Below are positions 42,474 to 50,734 of a stretch of DNA of 64,000 nucleotides, piece by piece. The DNA is taken from assembly GCF_002086815.1 (NCBI RefSeq), contig NZ_MVID01000008.1, positions 1 to 64,000 of the forward strand, given 5' to 3'. The DNA is from Mycolicibacterium parafortuitum. Its GTDB lineage: Bacteria; Actinomycetota; Actinomycetes; Mycobacteriales; Mycobacteriaceae. The first letter of the stretch is position 1, and every line of letters begins with the position of its first letter. The notes beneath the pieces are model-generated. The model was not told where the DNA came from, searched no databases, and saw only the letters and a list, made by a program, of their open reading frames with translations. Position numbers and translations under genes: made by a program.

Positions 42474-45017
42474 CTACCTCCCCACCTTCGGCATGCCGAT
42501 CGGCACCTTGCGGCCCGAACGGTGTTCGAACTGGATCGTCGGGTCGGGCACCTCGGGGGCGTTCACGAACGACACGAACCGCGACAGCTTGTCGGGATCG
42601 TCCAGCACACCCTTCCACTCGCACGCGTATCCGTCGACGTGGCGCTGCATCGCGGTCTCGAATTCCGCTGCCAGACCGAGGGAGTCGTCGCAGATGACCT
42701 CGCGCAGATGATCGAGGCCCATCTGCTCGACCCACGGCGCCGTGCGCTGCAGCCGGTCGGCGGTGCGGATGTAGAACATCAGGAACCGGTCGATGTAGCG
42801 CACCAGCGTCTCATCGTCGAGATCACCGGCCAGCAGCTGGGCGTGTTTCGGGGTCATGCCGCCGTTACCGCCGATGTAGAGGTTCCAGCCGGTCTCGGTC
42901 GCGATCACGCCGACGTCCTTGCCGCGCGCCTCCGCGCACTCCCGGGCGCAGCCGGACACCCCCATCTTGATCTTGTGCGGGGCGCGCAGGCCCCGGTAGC
43001 GCATTTCGAGGTCGATGGCCATCTGTACCGAATCCTGCTGCCCGTAGCGGCACCAGTCACTGCCGACACAGCTCTTCACGGTGCGCAGCGACTTGCCGTA
43101 CGCCTGGCCGGATTCCATTCCGCCCTCGACCAGCCGGCGCCAGATCTCGGGCAGCTGGTCGACCCGGGCGCCGAACATGTCGATGCGCTGGCCACCGGTG
43201 ATCTTGGTGTACAGACCGAAATCCTTGGCGATCTGCCCGATCAGGATCAGGTGCTCCGGGGTGATGTCCCCGCCGGGAACCCGCGGCACCACCGAATAGC
43301 TGCCGTTGCGCTGGATATTGGCCAGGAAGTGGTCGTTGGAGTCCTGCAGCGAGGCCTGCTCACCGTCGAGGATGTGCTCGGAGCTGGTCGACGCGAGGAT
43401 CGATGCGACGACGGGCTTGCAGATGTCACACCCTTTCCCGGTGCCGAACCGTTCGATCAGGCCACTGAACGTGCGAATGGAAGTGGCACTGACGATCTCG
43501 AACAACTCGGCCCGCGAGTGGGAGAAGTGCTCGCACAACGCCTTCGACTGTTCCACCCCCTCGGCGTCGAGCAGCTGCTTGAGCAGCGGCACGCACGACC
43601 CGCACGACGTCCCGGCCAGGGTGCACTTCTTCAGATCGGCGACGTCGCAGCAGCCGCCGGCGATCGCGTCCGTCAGGTCGCCCTTGGTCACGTTGTTGCA
43701 CGAGCAGATCTGCGCCGCCGGCGGCAGCGCGCCGACACCCAAAGCGCCTCCGCCGCCCTCGGATCCGGCAGGGGTGATCAGTGCCAGCGGATCGCCGGGC
43801 AGCTGCTCGCCGACCATCGGGCGCAGCACCCCGTACGCGGACGCGTCACCAACGAGGATGCCGCCGAGCAGGGTCTTGGCATCGTCGGACAGGATCAGCT
43901 TCGCGTAGGTCTGGTTCACGGCGTCGTTGACCGCGACCGCCAGGCTGTCCGGGGTGGTGCCCATCGCATCGCCGAAGCTCGCCACGTCGACACCGAGCAG
44001 CTTGAGCTTGGTCGACATATCGGCCTCGGGGAATTCGGCGGCGCCGCCGAGCAGCCGGTCGGCGACCACCTCGGCGCTGGTGTAGCCCGGACCCACCAGC
44101 CCGTAGCAGCGTCCTTCGATCGCGGCGACCTCGCCGATCGCGTAGACGGCGGGATCGCTTGTCACACAGGATAGGTCGGTGAGCACCCCGCCGCGCTCGG
44201 CGAGCTCCAGGCCTGCCTCGCGAGCCAGTTCGTCGCGCGGGCGTACCCCGGCGGCGAACACGATGACCCCGGCGTCGATGTACGTGCCGTCGCTGAGCGT
44301 GACGCGCATCGAGTCGTCGTCGGCGGAACGGCGCAGCGGGCGGTTGCGCTGGGCGGGTTTGATGGATTCGGTGCCGACGTCGGTGTGCACCATGATGCCG
44401 AGCTCGGTGATCATCCGGCCCAGCAGCGCCCCGCCGGCCTCGTCGAGTTGCTGGGCCATCAGCCGCGGTGAGCGCTCGATGACGTGAGCGGTCAACCCGA
44501 AGCCGCGCAGCGCGTTGGCGGCCTCCAGGCCGAGCAGGCCGCCACCGACCACGACACCGGCGGCACTGCCGATGTCGAGGCCGCGCCGGGCCGCGGCGCG
44601 GATGTCGTCGAGATCGTTGAGGGTGCGGTAGACGTGGCAGCCGGGCAGATCCCGTCCCGGGACGGGCGGCACGAACGCGTACGAGCCGGTCGCCAGCACG
44701 AGCGCGTCGTAACCGATCCGGGTGCCGTCGGCGGTGGTGACCACCTTCGCGTCCCGGTCGATCGCCACCGCTTTCTGCCCGAGCCGCAGATCGACGAGGT
44801 CGTCGTCGGCGTACCGGTTGCCGGGCAGCGCCAGCAGGGACCGGTCCCAGTGCTCGGTGTATCCGGTGAGGCCGACGCGGTCGTAGGCCGCATCGGTTTC
44901 CTCGGCCAACACGGTGACCCGCCAACTGCCCGCGCTGTCTCGTGACCGCAGGGCTTCGACGAACCGGTGACCGACCATGCCGTGGCCGACGACCACGACG
45001 TGCGAGTTTGACGCCAT
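42474..45017 (-). CDS. nirB: Nitrite reductase (NADH) large subunit
   Basis: An 847-residue sirohaem enzyme. N-terminal FAD/NADH domain (VVVVGHGMVGHRFVEALRS), a BFD-like [2Fe-2S] module (CSCNNVTKGDL, CCDVADLKKC, CGSCVPLL) and the C-terminal sirohaem/[4Fe-4S] region (CVGSDWCRYG, GVSGCARECAEARG). The ATG at 45017 gives the normal length; the longer open frame to 45548 is antisense to hsp20. Upstream shares the gap 45018-45219 with hsp20 regulation. Confidence 0.95.
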   Translation of the reverse strand: MASNSHVVVVGHGMVGHRFVEALRSRDSAGSWRVTVLAEETDAAYDRVGLTGYTEHWDRSLLALPGNRYADDDLVDLRLGQKAVAIDRDAKVVTTADGTRIGYDALVLATGSYAFVPPVPGRDLPGCHVYRTLNDLDDIRAAARRGLDIGSAAGVVVGGGLLGLEAANALRGFGLTAHVIERSPRLMAQQLDEAGGALLGRMITELGIMVHTDVGTESIKPAQRNRPLRRSADDDSMRVTLSDGTYIDAGVIVFAAGVRPRDELAREAGLELAERGGVLTDLSCVTSDPAVYAIGEVAAIEGRCYGLVGPGYTSAEVVADRLLGGAAEFPEADMSTKLKLLGVDVASFGDAMGTTPDSLAVAVNDAVNQTYAKLILSDDAKTLLGGILVGDASAYGVLRPMVGEQLPGDPLALITPAGSEGGGGALGVGALPPAAQICSCNNVTKGDLTDAIAGGCCDVADLKKCTLAGTSCGSCVPLLKQLLDAEGVEQSKALCEHFSHSRAELFEIVSATSIRTFSGLIERFGTGKGCDICKPVVASILASTSSEHILDGEQASLQDSNDHFLANIQRNGSYSVVPRVPGGDITPEHLILIGQIAKDFGLYTKITGGQRIDMFGARVDQLPEIWRRLVEGGMESGQAYGKSLRTVKSCVGSDWCRYGQQDSVQMAIDLEMRYRGLRAPHKIKMGVSGCARECAEARGKDVGVIATETGWNLYIGGNGGMTPKHAQLLAGDLDDETLVRYIDRFLMFYIRTADRLQRTAPWVEQMGLDHLREVICDDSLGLAAEFETAMQRHVDGYACEWKGVLDDPDKLSRFVSFVNAPEVPDPTIQFEHRSGRKVPIGMPKVGR

Positions 45018-45139
45018 GACCGTCACGCTAGGAAACCGATATTGCTGTTGTGTCGCCTCGTGTGAAGCCCCCATCACGGTGTGCTCACCTACTCGGCGAG
45101 CACCCTGTGAGGCAGTTCGCCGACAGCGAACGGCCAGCT

Positions 45140-45166
45140 GGAACATGAGCGTGGGTGACTCAAGTT
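45140..45166 (+). promoter_or_regulatory. SigE/SigH-type promoter of hsp20
   Basis: GGAAC (45140-45144) and GTT (45164-45166) are separated by 19 bp, matching the mycobacterial ECF SigE/SigH consensus. It lies about 54 bp upstream of the hsp20 ATG. The M. tuberculosis homologue Rv0251c (Acr2) is known to be induced by these sigma factors. Confidence 0.6.
45144..45164. promoter_or_regulatory. HAIR-like HspR-binding site
   Basis: CATGAGC, 7 bp, ACTCAAG resembles the HAIR consensus CTTGAGT-N7-ACTCAAG, with a perfect right half and 5 of 7 in the left. It sits inside the SigE/SigH promoter, so HspR bound here would repress hsp20 until heat or unfolding stress. Confidence 0.6.
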
Positions 45167-45219
45167 CTATCGGGTGACACCGGCACAGACCGGTCAGGAC
45201 TGAAGGAGACGGAGAGATC

Positions 45220-45651
45220 ATGAGCAACTTGATCCTGCGGACGCGGCCGGCCTTCGACACGGAGCGCTTCGTCCGTGAGTTCTTCGGCCCGGTCACCGCT
45301 GGCGAATGGGCCAAAGGAATCAACCCGGCCGTTGAGGTGGATCGTGACGGCGAGGACGCGGTGATCCGGGTCGACCTGCCCGGTGTGGACGTCGAGAAGG
45401 ACGTCACCGTCGAGGTCGACCGCGGCCGGCTGGCGATCCGAGGTGAACGCCGCGACGAGCGCGCCGAGGAACGCGACGGCCGCCGGGTCAGCGAGGTGCG
45501 GTACGGCTCGTTCCACCGCTCGTTCGCGCTGCCGGTCCACGTCACCAACGACGCGGTATCGGCCGGCTATGACGCCGGCGTGCTGACGGTCCGCGTCGCC
45601 GGCGCACACAAGGGCGCCGAACCGCACCGGGTGGCGATCGAAGCCAAGTAA
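45220..45651 (+). CDS. hsp20: Hsp20/alpha-crystallin small heat-shock protein (Acr2-like)
   Basis: A 143-residue small heat-shock protein with an alpha-crystallin domain (about residues 40-135): INPAVEVDRDGEDAVIRVDLPGVD, RRVSEVRYGSFHRSFALP and a C-terminal GVLTVRVAGAHKG. It binds unfolding proteins as an oligomer. An AAGGAGA ribosome binding site precedes the ATG. It matches Rv0251c by order, next to nirB. Confidence 0.93.
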   Translation: MSNLILRTRPAFDTERFVREFFGPVTAGEWAKGINPAVEVDRDGEDAVIRVDLPGVDVEKDVTVEVDRGRLAIRGERRDERAEERDGRRVSEVRYGSFHRSFALPVHVTNDAVSAGYDAGVLTVRVAGAHKGAEPHRVAIEAK

Positions 45652-45666
45652 TCCGCCCGAATCAGT

Positions 45667-45696
45667 ACCGGTGGGAACCTCGCGGTTCCCACCGGT
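45667..45696 (+). terminator. Strong hairpin terminator after hsp20
   Basis: ACCGGTGGGAACC (45667-45679) and GGTTCCCACCGGT (45684-45696) are perfect 13-bp arms with a TCGC loop, followed by TTTAC. It begins 16 bp after the hsp20 stop and ends before the next gene on the same strand. Confidence 0.85.
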
Positions 45697-45712
45697 TTAC
45701 TGTGCAGTCCCT

Positions 45713-46144
45713 ATGGACACCCCGCTGGCCCTCGACACCGCGCTGACCGTGCTCGCGGCCGGCCTGATCTTCGTGTGGGCGTTGACGCTGGGCATCTGGA
45801 AGTACCGCCAGATGGCCACCAGCCCCGACCATCTCGCCCACCCGTACGTCGACATCGCGCACCGCGCGGCACTGCTGTACTCCTTCGCGACGATGCTGCT
45901 GGCGGTGTTCGTCGAGTTGAGCGCATGGCCGGCCTGGGTCGACCTGGCCGCGGCCGCGGTGGTGGTCGCGTTCTTCGTGCTGGCCATCGCCACCTATGTC
46001 GTCCACGGCATCCGGCGCGACACCACCAACCAGTTCGAGCGGGTGGACACCACCGTGCGGGTCGCGATGGCCGCGCTGATCGTCGGCGAGATCGGCGGTA
46101 CGGCGGTGCTGGTCGCGGGGTTCGTGACTGCCCAGTTCTTCTAG
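45713..46144 (+). CDS. Four-helix membrane protein, unknown function
   Basis: A 143-residue protein with four hydrophobic segments (ALTVLAAGLIFVWALTLG, ALLYSFATMLLAVFVEL, LAAAAVVVAFFVLAIATYVVH, MAALIVGEIGGTAVLVAGFV). The ATG at 45713 skips an upstream extension that would be translated from the terminator hairpin. A WKYRQMATSPDHLAHPYVDIAH loop links the first two helices. I do not recognise the family. Confidence 0.75.
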   Translation: MDTPLALDTALTVLAAGLIFVWALTLGIWKYRQMATSPDHLAHPYVDIAHRAALLYSFATMLLAVFVELSAWPAWVDLAAAAVVVAFFVLAIATYVVHGIRRDTTNQFERVDTTVRVAMAALIVGEIGGTAVLVAGFVTAQFF

Positions 46145-46182
46145 GGGCCAGTCGGCCCGTCGCACGCCCCTGTCGCCAAACA

Positions 46183-46198
46183 GTGAACATATGTACAC
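46183..46198. promoter_or_regulatory. 16-bp near-perfect dyad upstream of the stress-protein gene
   Basis: GTGAACAT followed by ATGTACAC is an inverted repeat with one mismatch, 33 bp before the GTG of the universal stress protein. It may be an operator or overlap the promoter. Confidence 0.4.
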
Positions 46199-46231
46199 TC
46201 GCCGTGGCGCCAACTCAGTGGGGAGATCACC

Positions 46232-46684
46232 GTGGCGGACTACCGGACCATCGTCGTCGGCACCGACGGCTCGGAGACCTCACTGCGAGCGGTCGACAAG
46301 GCAGCGGCCATCGCCGCCGACAACGGGGCCAAACTCATAGTCGCCACCGTGTTTTCGGCACGACAACGCCCGGCGGCCGCCCCCGACCCCGACCAGCCCG
46401 GCCGGGAGGACTACCGCACCGAGGGCGACGCGCCGGTCTATGACCTGCTGCACGACGCGGCGTCCCGGGCCCGCGCGCACGGCGCCGACGATGTCCACGA
46501 ACGCGCGGTCGAGGGTGTGCCGGCCGAGGCGCTCGTCGCGCTCGCGGACGAGGTCGGAGCGGACCTGCTGGTGGTCGGCAGCGTCGGCTACAACTCGGTG
46601 GTCGGCCGGCTCGTCGGCTCGGTGCCGCGCCTGGTCCGGCGACGCGCCGGGACCGAGGTCATGGTCGTCGACACGTCGGAGTGA
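46232..46684 (+). CDS. Universal stress protein (UspA family)
   Basis: A 150-residue USP with the fold signatures YRTIVVGTDGSETSLRAVDKA at the start and the ATP-binding G-x2-G-x9-GS element VVGSVGYNSVVGRLVGSVP near the end. GTG start at 46232 after a GGGGAGA ribosome binding site. Such proteins bind ATP or cAMP and support stress survival. Confidence 0.9.
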   Translation: MADYRTIVVGTDGSETSLRAVDKAAAIAADNGAKLIVATVFSARQRPAAAPDPDQPGREDYRTEGDAPVYDLLHDAASRARAHGADDVHERAVEGVPAEALVALADEVGADLLVVGSVGYNSVVGRLVGSVPRLVRRRAGTEVMVVDTSE

Positions 46685-46699
46685 GCCGGACGCGGCCGG

Positions 46700-47455
46700 T
46701 CAGATCCAGCGCGCCAGAAGTTCCTTCGAGCGCTCGGCCAGCGCCGCCTGCCAGAACGGGCCGAAGCTGATCCGCGCGACACCGAGCGGCCCGTAGGACG
46801 CCGGGTCGGACTGGTCGGGCCTGGCGATCGCGTTGACCGGAAGCGGCAACTCGGAGGTCAACCGCCGCATGACTTCCGGCGGATGCACCCCGACCGGATA
46901 CAGCACGTCCGCGCCGGCGTCGGCGGCCTCCTTCAGCCGGGCGATCGCCCGGTCCACCCGGTCGGCCTCGTCACCGTCCTGGCGCAGGAACAGATCCGTC
47001 CTGGCGTTGACCACGACGCGCACCCCCGCCTTGTCCGCGGCGGCCCGCAACCCGCCGACGAGTTCGGCGTGCTCGGCCGAGGAGCGCAACCGGCCGCCCT
47101 CGCCGTGCACGGTGTCCTCGATGTTGAGCCCGACCGCGCCGACCGACAGCAGACCCTCGATCAGCCGCTCCGGCGCCTCGCCGTAGCCGGATTCGATGTC
47201 CACCGACAGCGGCACGTCGACGGCGGCGGTGATCTGCGCGACGCGGGTCAGCACGTCGTCGAACACCATCCCCTCGTTGTCCTCCTTGCCGATGGAATCG
47301 GCCAGCGGATGGCTGCCCGCGGTCAGCGCCGCAAACCCGGCGTCCACCGCCAGCCGCGCCGACCACGCGTCCCACACCGTCGGCAAAACGACCGGGTTCC
47401 CGGGTTGATGCAGGGCCAGCAACGCCTCGGCGCGGCCCTTCAAAACGTCATTCAT
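46700..47455 (-). CDS. Isocitrate lyase/PEP mutase-family enzyme
   Basis: A 251-residue TIM-barrel protein of the ICL/PEPM superfamily, single domain: PTVWDAWSARLAVDAGFAALTAGS, PLSVDIESGYGE, GAVGLNIEDTVHG and VVVNARTDLFLRQ. The family lyase/mutase Mg2+ ligands fit DIESG and EDT. Short members often cleave oxaloacetate or 2-methylisocitrate-type substrates; the reaction here is unassigned. It is divergent from the sdh1 operon. Confidence 0.88.
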   Translation of the reverse strand: MNDVLKGRAEALLALHQPGNPVVLPTVWDAWSARLAVDAGFAALTAGSHPLADSIGKEDNEGMVFDDVLTRVAQITAAVDVPLSVDIESGYGEAPERLIEGLLSVGAVGLNIEDTVHGEGGRLRSSAEHAELVGGLRAAADKAGVRVVVNARTDLFLRQDGDEADRVDRAIARLKEAADAGADVLYPVGVHPPEVMRRLTSELPLPVNAIARPDQSDPASYGPLGVARISFGPFWQAALAERSKELLARWI

Positions 47456-47488
47456 GCCATTGCCCTCCGTGTTCTCCAGTCATCAAAG

Positions 47489-47502
47489 TGATCTGTCTCA
47501 CG
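47489..47502. promoter_or_regulatory. CRP-type binding site upstream of the sdh1 operon
   Basis: GTGA-TCTGTC-TCAC matches the core of the actinobacterial cAMP-CRP site GTGA-N6-TCAC exactly. It lies 74-87 bp before the TTG start of the first sdh1-operon gene and 34 bp upstream of the divergent ICL/PEPM gene, so it may control either. Confidence 0.6.
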
Positions 47503-47575
47503 CTTTGCAACGGTGATTTAGCTAGCATCAGTTGCGTACTGTGATCCATGACACCCTTCAGCCCAAGGAGGTCGC

Positions 47576-47878
47576 TTGTCCAGCACCAGCACCACCGAAC
47601 TCGCCCAGCTTCACGACCTGATCGGGAGCATGCGGCGATGCGTCACGTCACTGGCGTCGCGATACGGGGACAGCCCTGCCACCCGTCGCATCGTCAACGA
47701 CGCCGAACGCCTACTCAACGACATCGACCGTCTCGACATCGATGCCGAGGAGCTGGAACTCGCGCGAGGTGTCAGCCGGCACCATCACGTCGCCGAGCGC
47801 ATCCCGATTCCAGACACCCAGTACGACACCGACTTCTGGCGCGGCGTCGACGACGAGGGTCTCGGCGGCACCCGCTGA
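47576..47878 (+). CDS. Rv0250c-like small protein, first gene of the sdh1 operon
   Basis: A 100-residue hydrophilic, largely helical protein (LHDLIGSMRRCVTSLASRYG, NDAERLLNDIDRLDIDAEELELARG, ending DTDFWRGVDDEGLGGTR). A TTG start at 47576 is set by an excellent ribosome binding site (AAGGAGG, 5 bp upstream). From memory it corresponds to Rv0250c. Its constant position ahead of the Sdh1 genes suggests an assembly factor or subunit. No domain recognised. Confidence 0.82.
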   Translation: MSSTSTTELAQLHDLIGSMRRCVTSLASRYGDSPATRRIVNDAERLLNDIDRLDIDAEELELARGVSRHHHVAERIPIPDTQYDTDFWRGVDDEGLGGTR

Positions 47879-47953
47879 GGCCGTGCGTGCCGCCCTTCTG
47901 ACCCCAGAAGAGCGGCACGCATTCGGGGGACATAACTTCATCGAAAGGTAACC

Positions 47954-48775
47954 GTGAGCGCACCTACCGCCGACCGCAAAGCGACCGGCGTCTTCTCGCC
48001 TGGCCGTGCCCAAATCGCGCAGCGCACGCTCCGCACCGACCGGTGGTGGATGTCGCCGCTGATCGTCAATCTGGGCTTCGCGTCGTTCATCATCTACGCG
48101 ACCGTCCGGGCCTTCATGCAGAAGTGGTACTACGTCGAGGAGTACGGGTACCTGACGCCGTTCTACTCGCCGTGCGTGTCGACCGGCTGCATCCCCGAGG
48201 CCAGCCACTTCGGTCAGTTCCTGCCGGACTGGCCGATCCTGCCCTACGCGGCGCTCTCCCTGCCGTTCCTGTTGCTGTTCCGGCTGACCTGCTACTACTA
48301 CCGCGGCGCCTACTACCGCTCGGTGTGGCAGTCCCCCACGGCCTGCGCGGTCGCCGAACCGCACGCCAAGTACACCGGCGAGACGCGCATGCCGCTGATC
48401 ATCCAGAACTCGCACCGCTACTTCTTCTACATCGCCGCGATCATCTCGGTGATCAACACCTACGACGCGATCGTCGCGTTCCACAAGCCCGACGGCGGTT
48501 TCGGTTTCGGGCTCGGCAACCTGGTGCTGCTCATCAACGTGATCCTGCTGTGGACGTACACGCTGTCGTGTCACTCCTGCCGCCACGTCGCCGGCGGACG
48601 GCTCAAGCACTTCTCCAAACACCCGGTGCGCTATTGGATGTGGACCCAGATCAGCCGCCTCAACGTCCGGCACAAGATGTACGCCTGGATCACCCTCGGC
48701 ACGCTGATGTTCACCGACTTCTACGTCATGGCCGTCTCGGCCGGATGGTTCCCTGACCTCAGATTCATTGGCTGA
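47954..48775 (+). CDS. sdhC: Sdh1 membrane-anchor subunit with Cys/His ligands
   Basis: A 273-residue membrane protein with about five segments, corresponding to Rv0249c. Two Cys motifs stand out: C74 and C79 (SPCVSTGCIPEASHFG) and C206/H207/C209/H211 (LSCHSCRHVAGG). Published structures of M. smegmatis Sdh1 describe a membrane-embedded Rieske-type cluster, and these residues are the natural ligands. The protein carries quinone-reduction and electron transfer from SdhB. GTG start at 47954. Confidence 0.88.
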   Translation: MSAPTADRKATGVFSPGRAQIAQRTLRTDRWWMSPLIVNLGFASFIIYATVRAFMQKWYYVEEYGYLTPFYSPCVSTGCIPEASHFGQFLPDWPILPYAALSLPFLLLFRLTCYYYRGAYYRSVWQSPTACAVAEPHAKYTGETRMPLIIQNSHRYFFYIAAIISVINTYDAIVAFHKPDGGFGFGLGNLVLLINVILLWTYTLSCHSCRHVAGGRLKHFSKHPVRYWMWTQISRLNVRHKMYAWITLGTLMFTDFYVMAVSAGWFPDLRFIG

Positions 48776-48807
48776 CAACTTAATTCAGAAAACAGTAAGG
48801 ATTCTTA

Positions 48808-50730
48808 ATGGGTGACCTGGAACGGCACGAGTACGACGTCGTCGTGATCGGTGCCGGGGGCGCGGGACTGCGAGCGGTGATCGAGGCCAGGGAGCGGGGT
48901 CTGCGGGTCGCGGTGGTGACCAAGTCGCTGTTCGGCAAGGCCCACACCGTGATGGCCGAGGGCGGCTGCGCCGCGGCCATGCGCAACGTCAACACCAAGG
49001 ACTCGTGGCAGGTGCACTTCGGTGACACCATGCGCGGCGGCAAGTTCCTGAACAACTGGCGGATGGCCGAACTGCACGCGCAGGAGGCCCCCGACCGGGT
49101 GTGGGAGCTGGAAACCTATGGCGCACTGTTCGACCGCACCAAGGACGGCAGGATCAGCCAGCGCAACTTCGGTGGCCACACCTATCCGCGGCTGGCGCAC
49201 GTCGGTGACCGCACCGGCCTGGAGATCATCCGCACGCTGCAGCAGAAGATCGTGTCGCTGCAGCAGGAGGACAAGCGCGAGCTCGGCGACTTCGATGCCC
49301 GCATCCGCGTCTTCCACGAGTGCTCGATCACCGAGATCATCAAGGAGAACGGCCGGGTCGCCGGCGCGTTCGGCTACTACCGCGAGACCGGCAAGTTCGT
49401 GCTGTTCGAAGCGCCGGCCATCGTGCTGGCCACCGGCGGCATCGGCAAGTCGTTCAAGGTGTCGTCGAACTCCTGGGAGTACACCGGCGACGGGCACGCG
49501 CTGGCGCTGCGCGCCGGCTCGGGCCTGATCAACATGGAGTTCATCCAGTTCCACCCGACCGGCATGGTGTGGCCGCTCTCGGTGAAGGGCATCCTGGTCA
49601 CCGAGGGCGTGCGCGGCGACGGCGGAGTCCTGAAGAACTCCGAGGGCAAGCGCTTCATGTTCGACTACATCCCCGACGTGTTCAAGGGGCAGTACGCCGA
49701 ATCCGAGGAAGAGGCCGACCAGTGGCTCAAGGACAACGACTCCGCCCGCCGCACCCCTGACCTGCTGCCCCGCGACGAGGTGGCCCGCGCCATCAACGAA
49801 GAGGTCAAGAACGGGCGCGGAACCCCGCACGGCGGTGTGTATCTCGACATCGCGTCGCGGATGCCCGCCGAGGAGATCAAGCGGCGGCTGCCCTCGATGT
49901 ACCACCAGTTCATCGAGTTGGCCGAGGTCGACATCACCAAGGATGAGATGGAGGTCGGTCCGACCTGTCACTACGTGATGGGCGGTATCGAGGTCGACCC
50001 GGATACCGGCGAAGCCGCCACCCCCGGCCTGTTCGCCGCGGGCGAGTGCTCGGGCGGCATGCACGGCTCGAACCGGCTCGGCGGGAACTCCCTGTCGGAT
50101 CTGCTGGTGTTCGGCCGCCGTGCCGGACTCGGTGCCTCGGATTACGTCCGCTCGCTCGACAACCGGCCCGCGGTCACCGACGCGGCACTGCAGCGCGCAG
50201 AGCAGTTGGCGCTGCTGCCGTTCGAACCCAAGGCCGACGCCGAGAATCCGTACACGCTGCACGCGGAACTGCAGGAGTCGATGAACGACCTCGCCGGCAT
50301 CATCCGAAAAGAGAATGAGCTGCACGAGGTTCTCGCCAAGATCGACGAGCTCAAGAAGCGCTACCAGAACGTCGTCGTCGAGGGTGGCCGCATCTTCAAC
50401 CCCGGCTGGCATCTGGCCATCGACATGCGCAACATGCTGCTCGTCAGCGAGTGCGTGGCCAAGGCGGCGTTGCAGCGCACCGAGAGTCGCGGCGGACACA
50501 CCCGCGACGACTACCCCAAGATGGACTCGCACTGGCGCAACAAGCTGCTGGTGTGCAAGACCGTCGGAGGCGGGGACGAACCGGGCGATCCGATCATCCC
50601 GGAGGTCTCGGTGACGGTGGAACCGCAACCGCCGATGCGGCCGGATCTGCTCGCGACCTTCGAGCTGTCCGAATTGGAGAAGTACTACACGCCAGAGGAA
50701 TTGGCCGAACACCCGGAACAGAAGGGCTGA
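48808..50730 (+). CDS. sdhA: Succinate dehydrogenase flavoprotein subunit (Sdh1)
   Basis: A 640-residue flavoprotein: FAD site VVVIGAGGAGLRAVIEARE, the covalent-FAD His region FGKAHTVMAEGGCAAAM, active-site stretches IQFHPTGMVWP and CHYVMGGIEVDPDTG, and a C-terminal domain. It oxidises succinate to fumarate. An upstream ribosome binding site GTAAGG precedes the ATG. Length is typical for the Rv0248c type, longer than the Sdh2 enzyme. Confidence 0.95.
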   Translation: MGDLERHEYDVVVIGAGGAGLRAVIEARERGLRVAVVTKSLFGKAHTVMAEGGCAAAMRNVNTKDSWQVHFGDTMRGGKFLNNWRMAELHAQEAPDRVWELETYGALFDRTKDGRISQRNFGGHTYPRLAHVGDRTGLEIIRTLQQKIVSLQQEDKRELGDFDARIRVFHECSITEIIKENGRVAGAFGYYRETGKFVLFEAPAIVLATGGIGKSFKVSSNSWEYTGDGHALALRAGSGLINMEFIQFHPTGMVWPLSVKGILVTEGVRGDGGVLKNSEGKRFMFDYIPDVFKGQYAESEEEADQWLKDNDSARRTPDLLPRDEVARAINEEVKNGRGTPHGGVYLDIASRMPAEEIKRRLPSMYHQFIELAEVDITKDEMEVGPTCHYVMGGIEVDPDTGEAATPGLFAAGECSGGMHGSNRLGGNSLSDLLVFGRRAGLGASDYVRSLDNRPAVTDAALQRAEQLALLPFEPKADAENPYTLHAELQESMNDLAGIIRKENELHEVLAKIDELKKRYQNVVVEGGRIFNPGWHLAIDMRNMLLVSECVAKAALQRTESRGGHTRDDYPKMDSHWRNKLLVCKTVGGGDEPGDPIIPEVSVTVEPQPPMRPDLLATFELSELEKYYTPEELAEHPEQKG

Positions 50731-50734
50731 ATCG

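Noticed and set aside
45018..45060. GlnR-type box upstream of nirB
   Set aside because: GTCAC and GAAAC are 5 rather than 6 bp apart and overlap the start region; not convincing.
45018..45548. N-terminal extension of the nirB frame
   Set aside because: It is antisense to hsp20 and would make NirB far longer than the family; the ATG at 45017 gives the normal start VVVVGHGMVGH.
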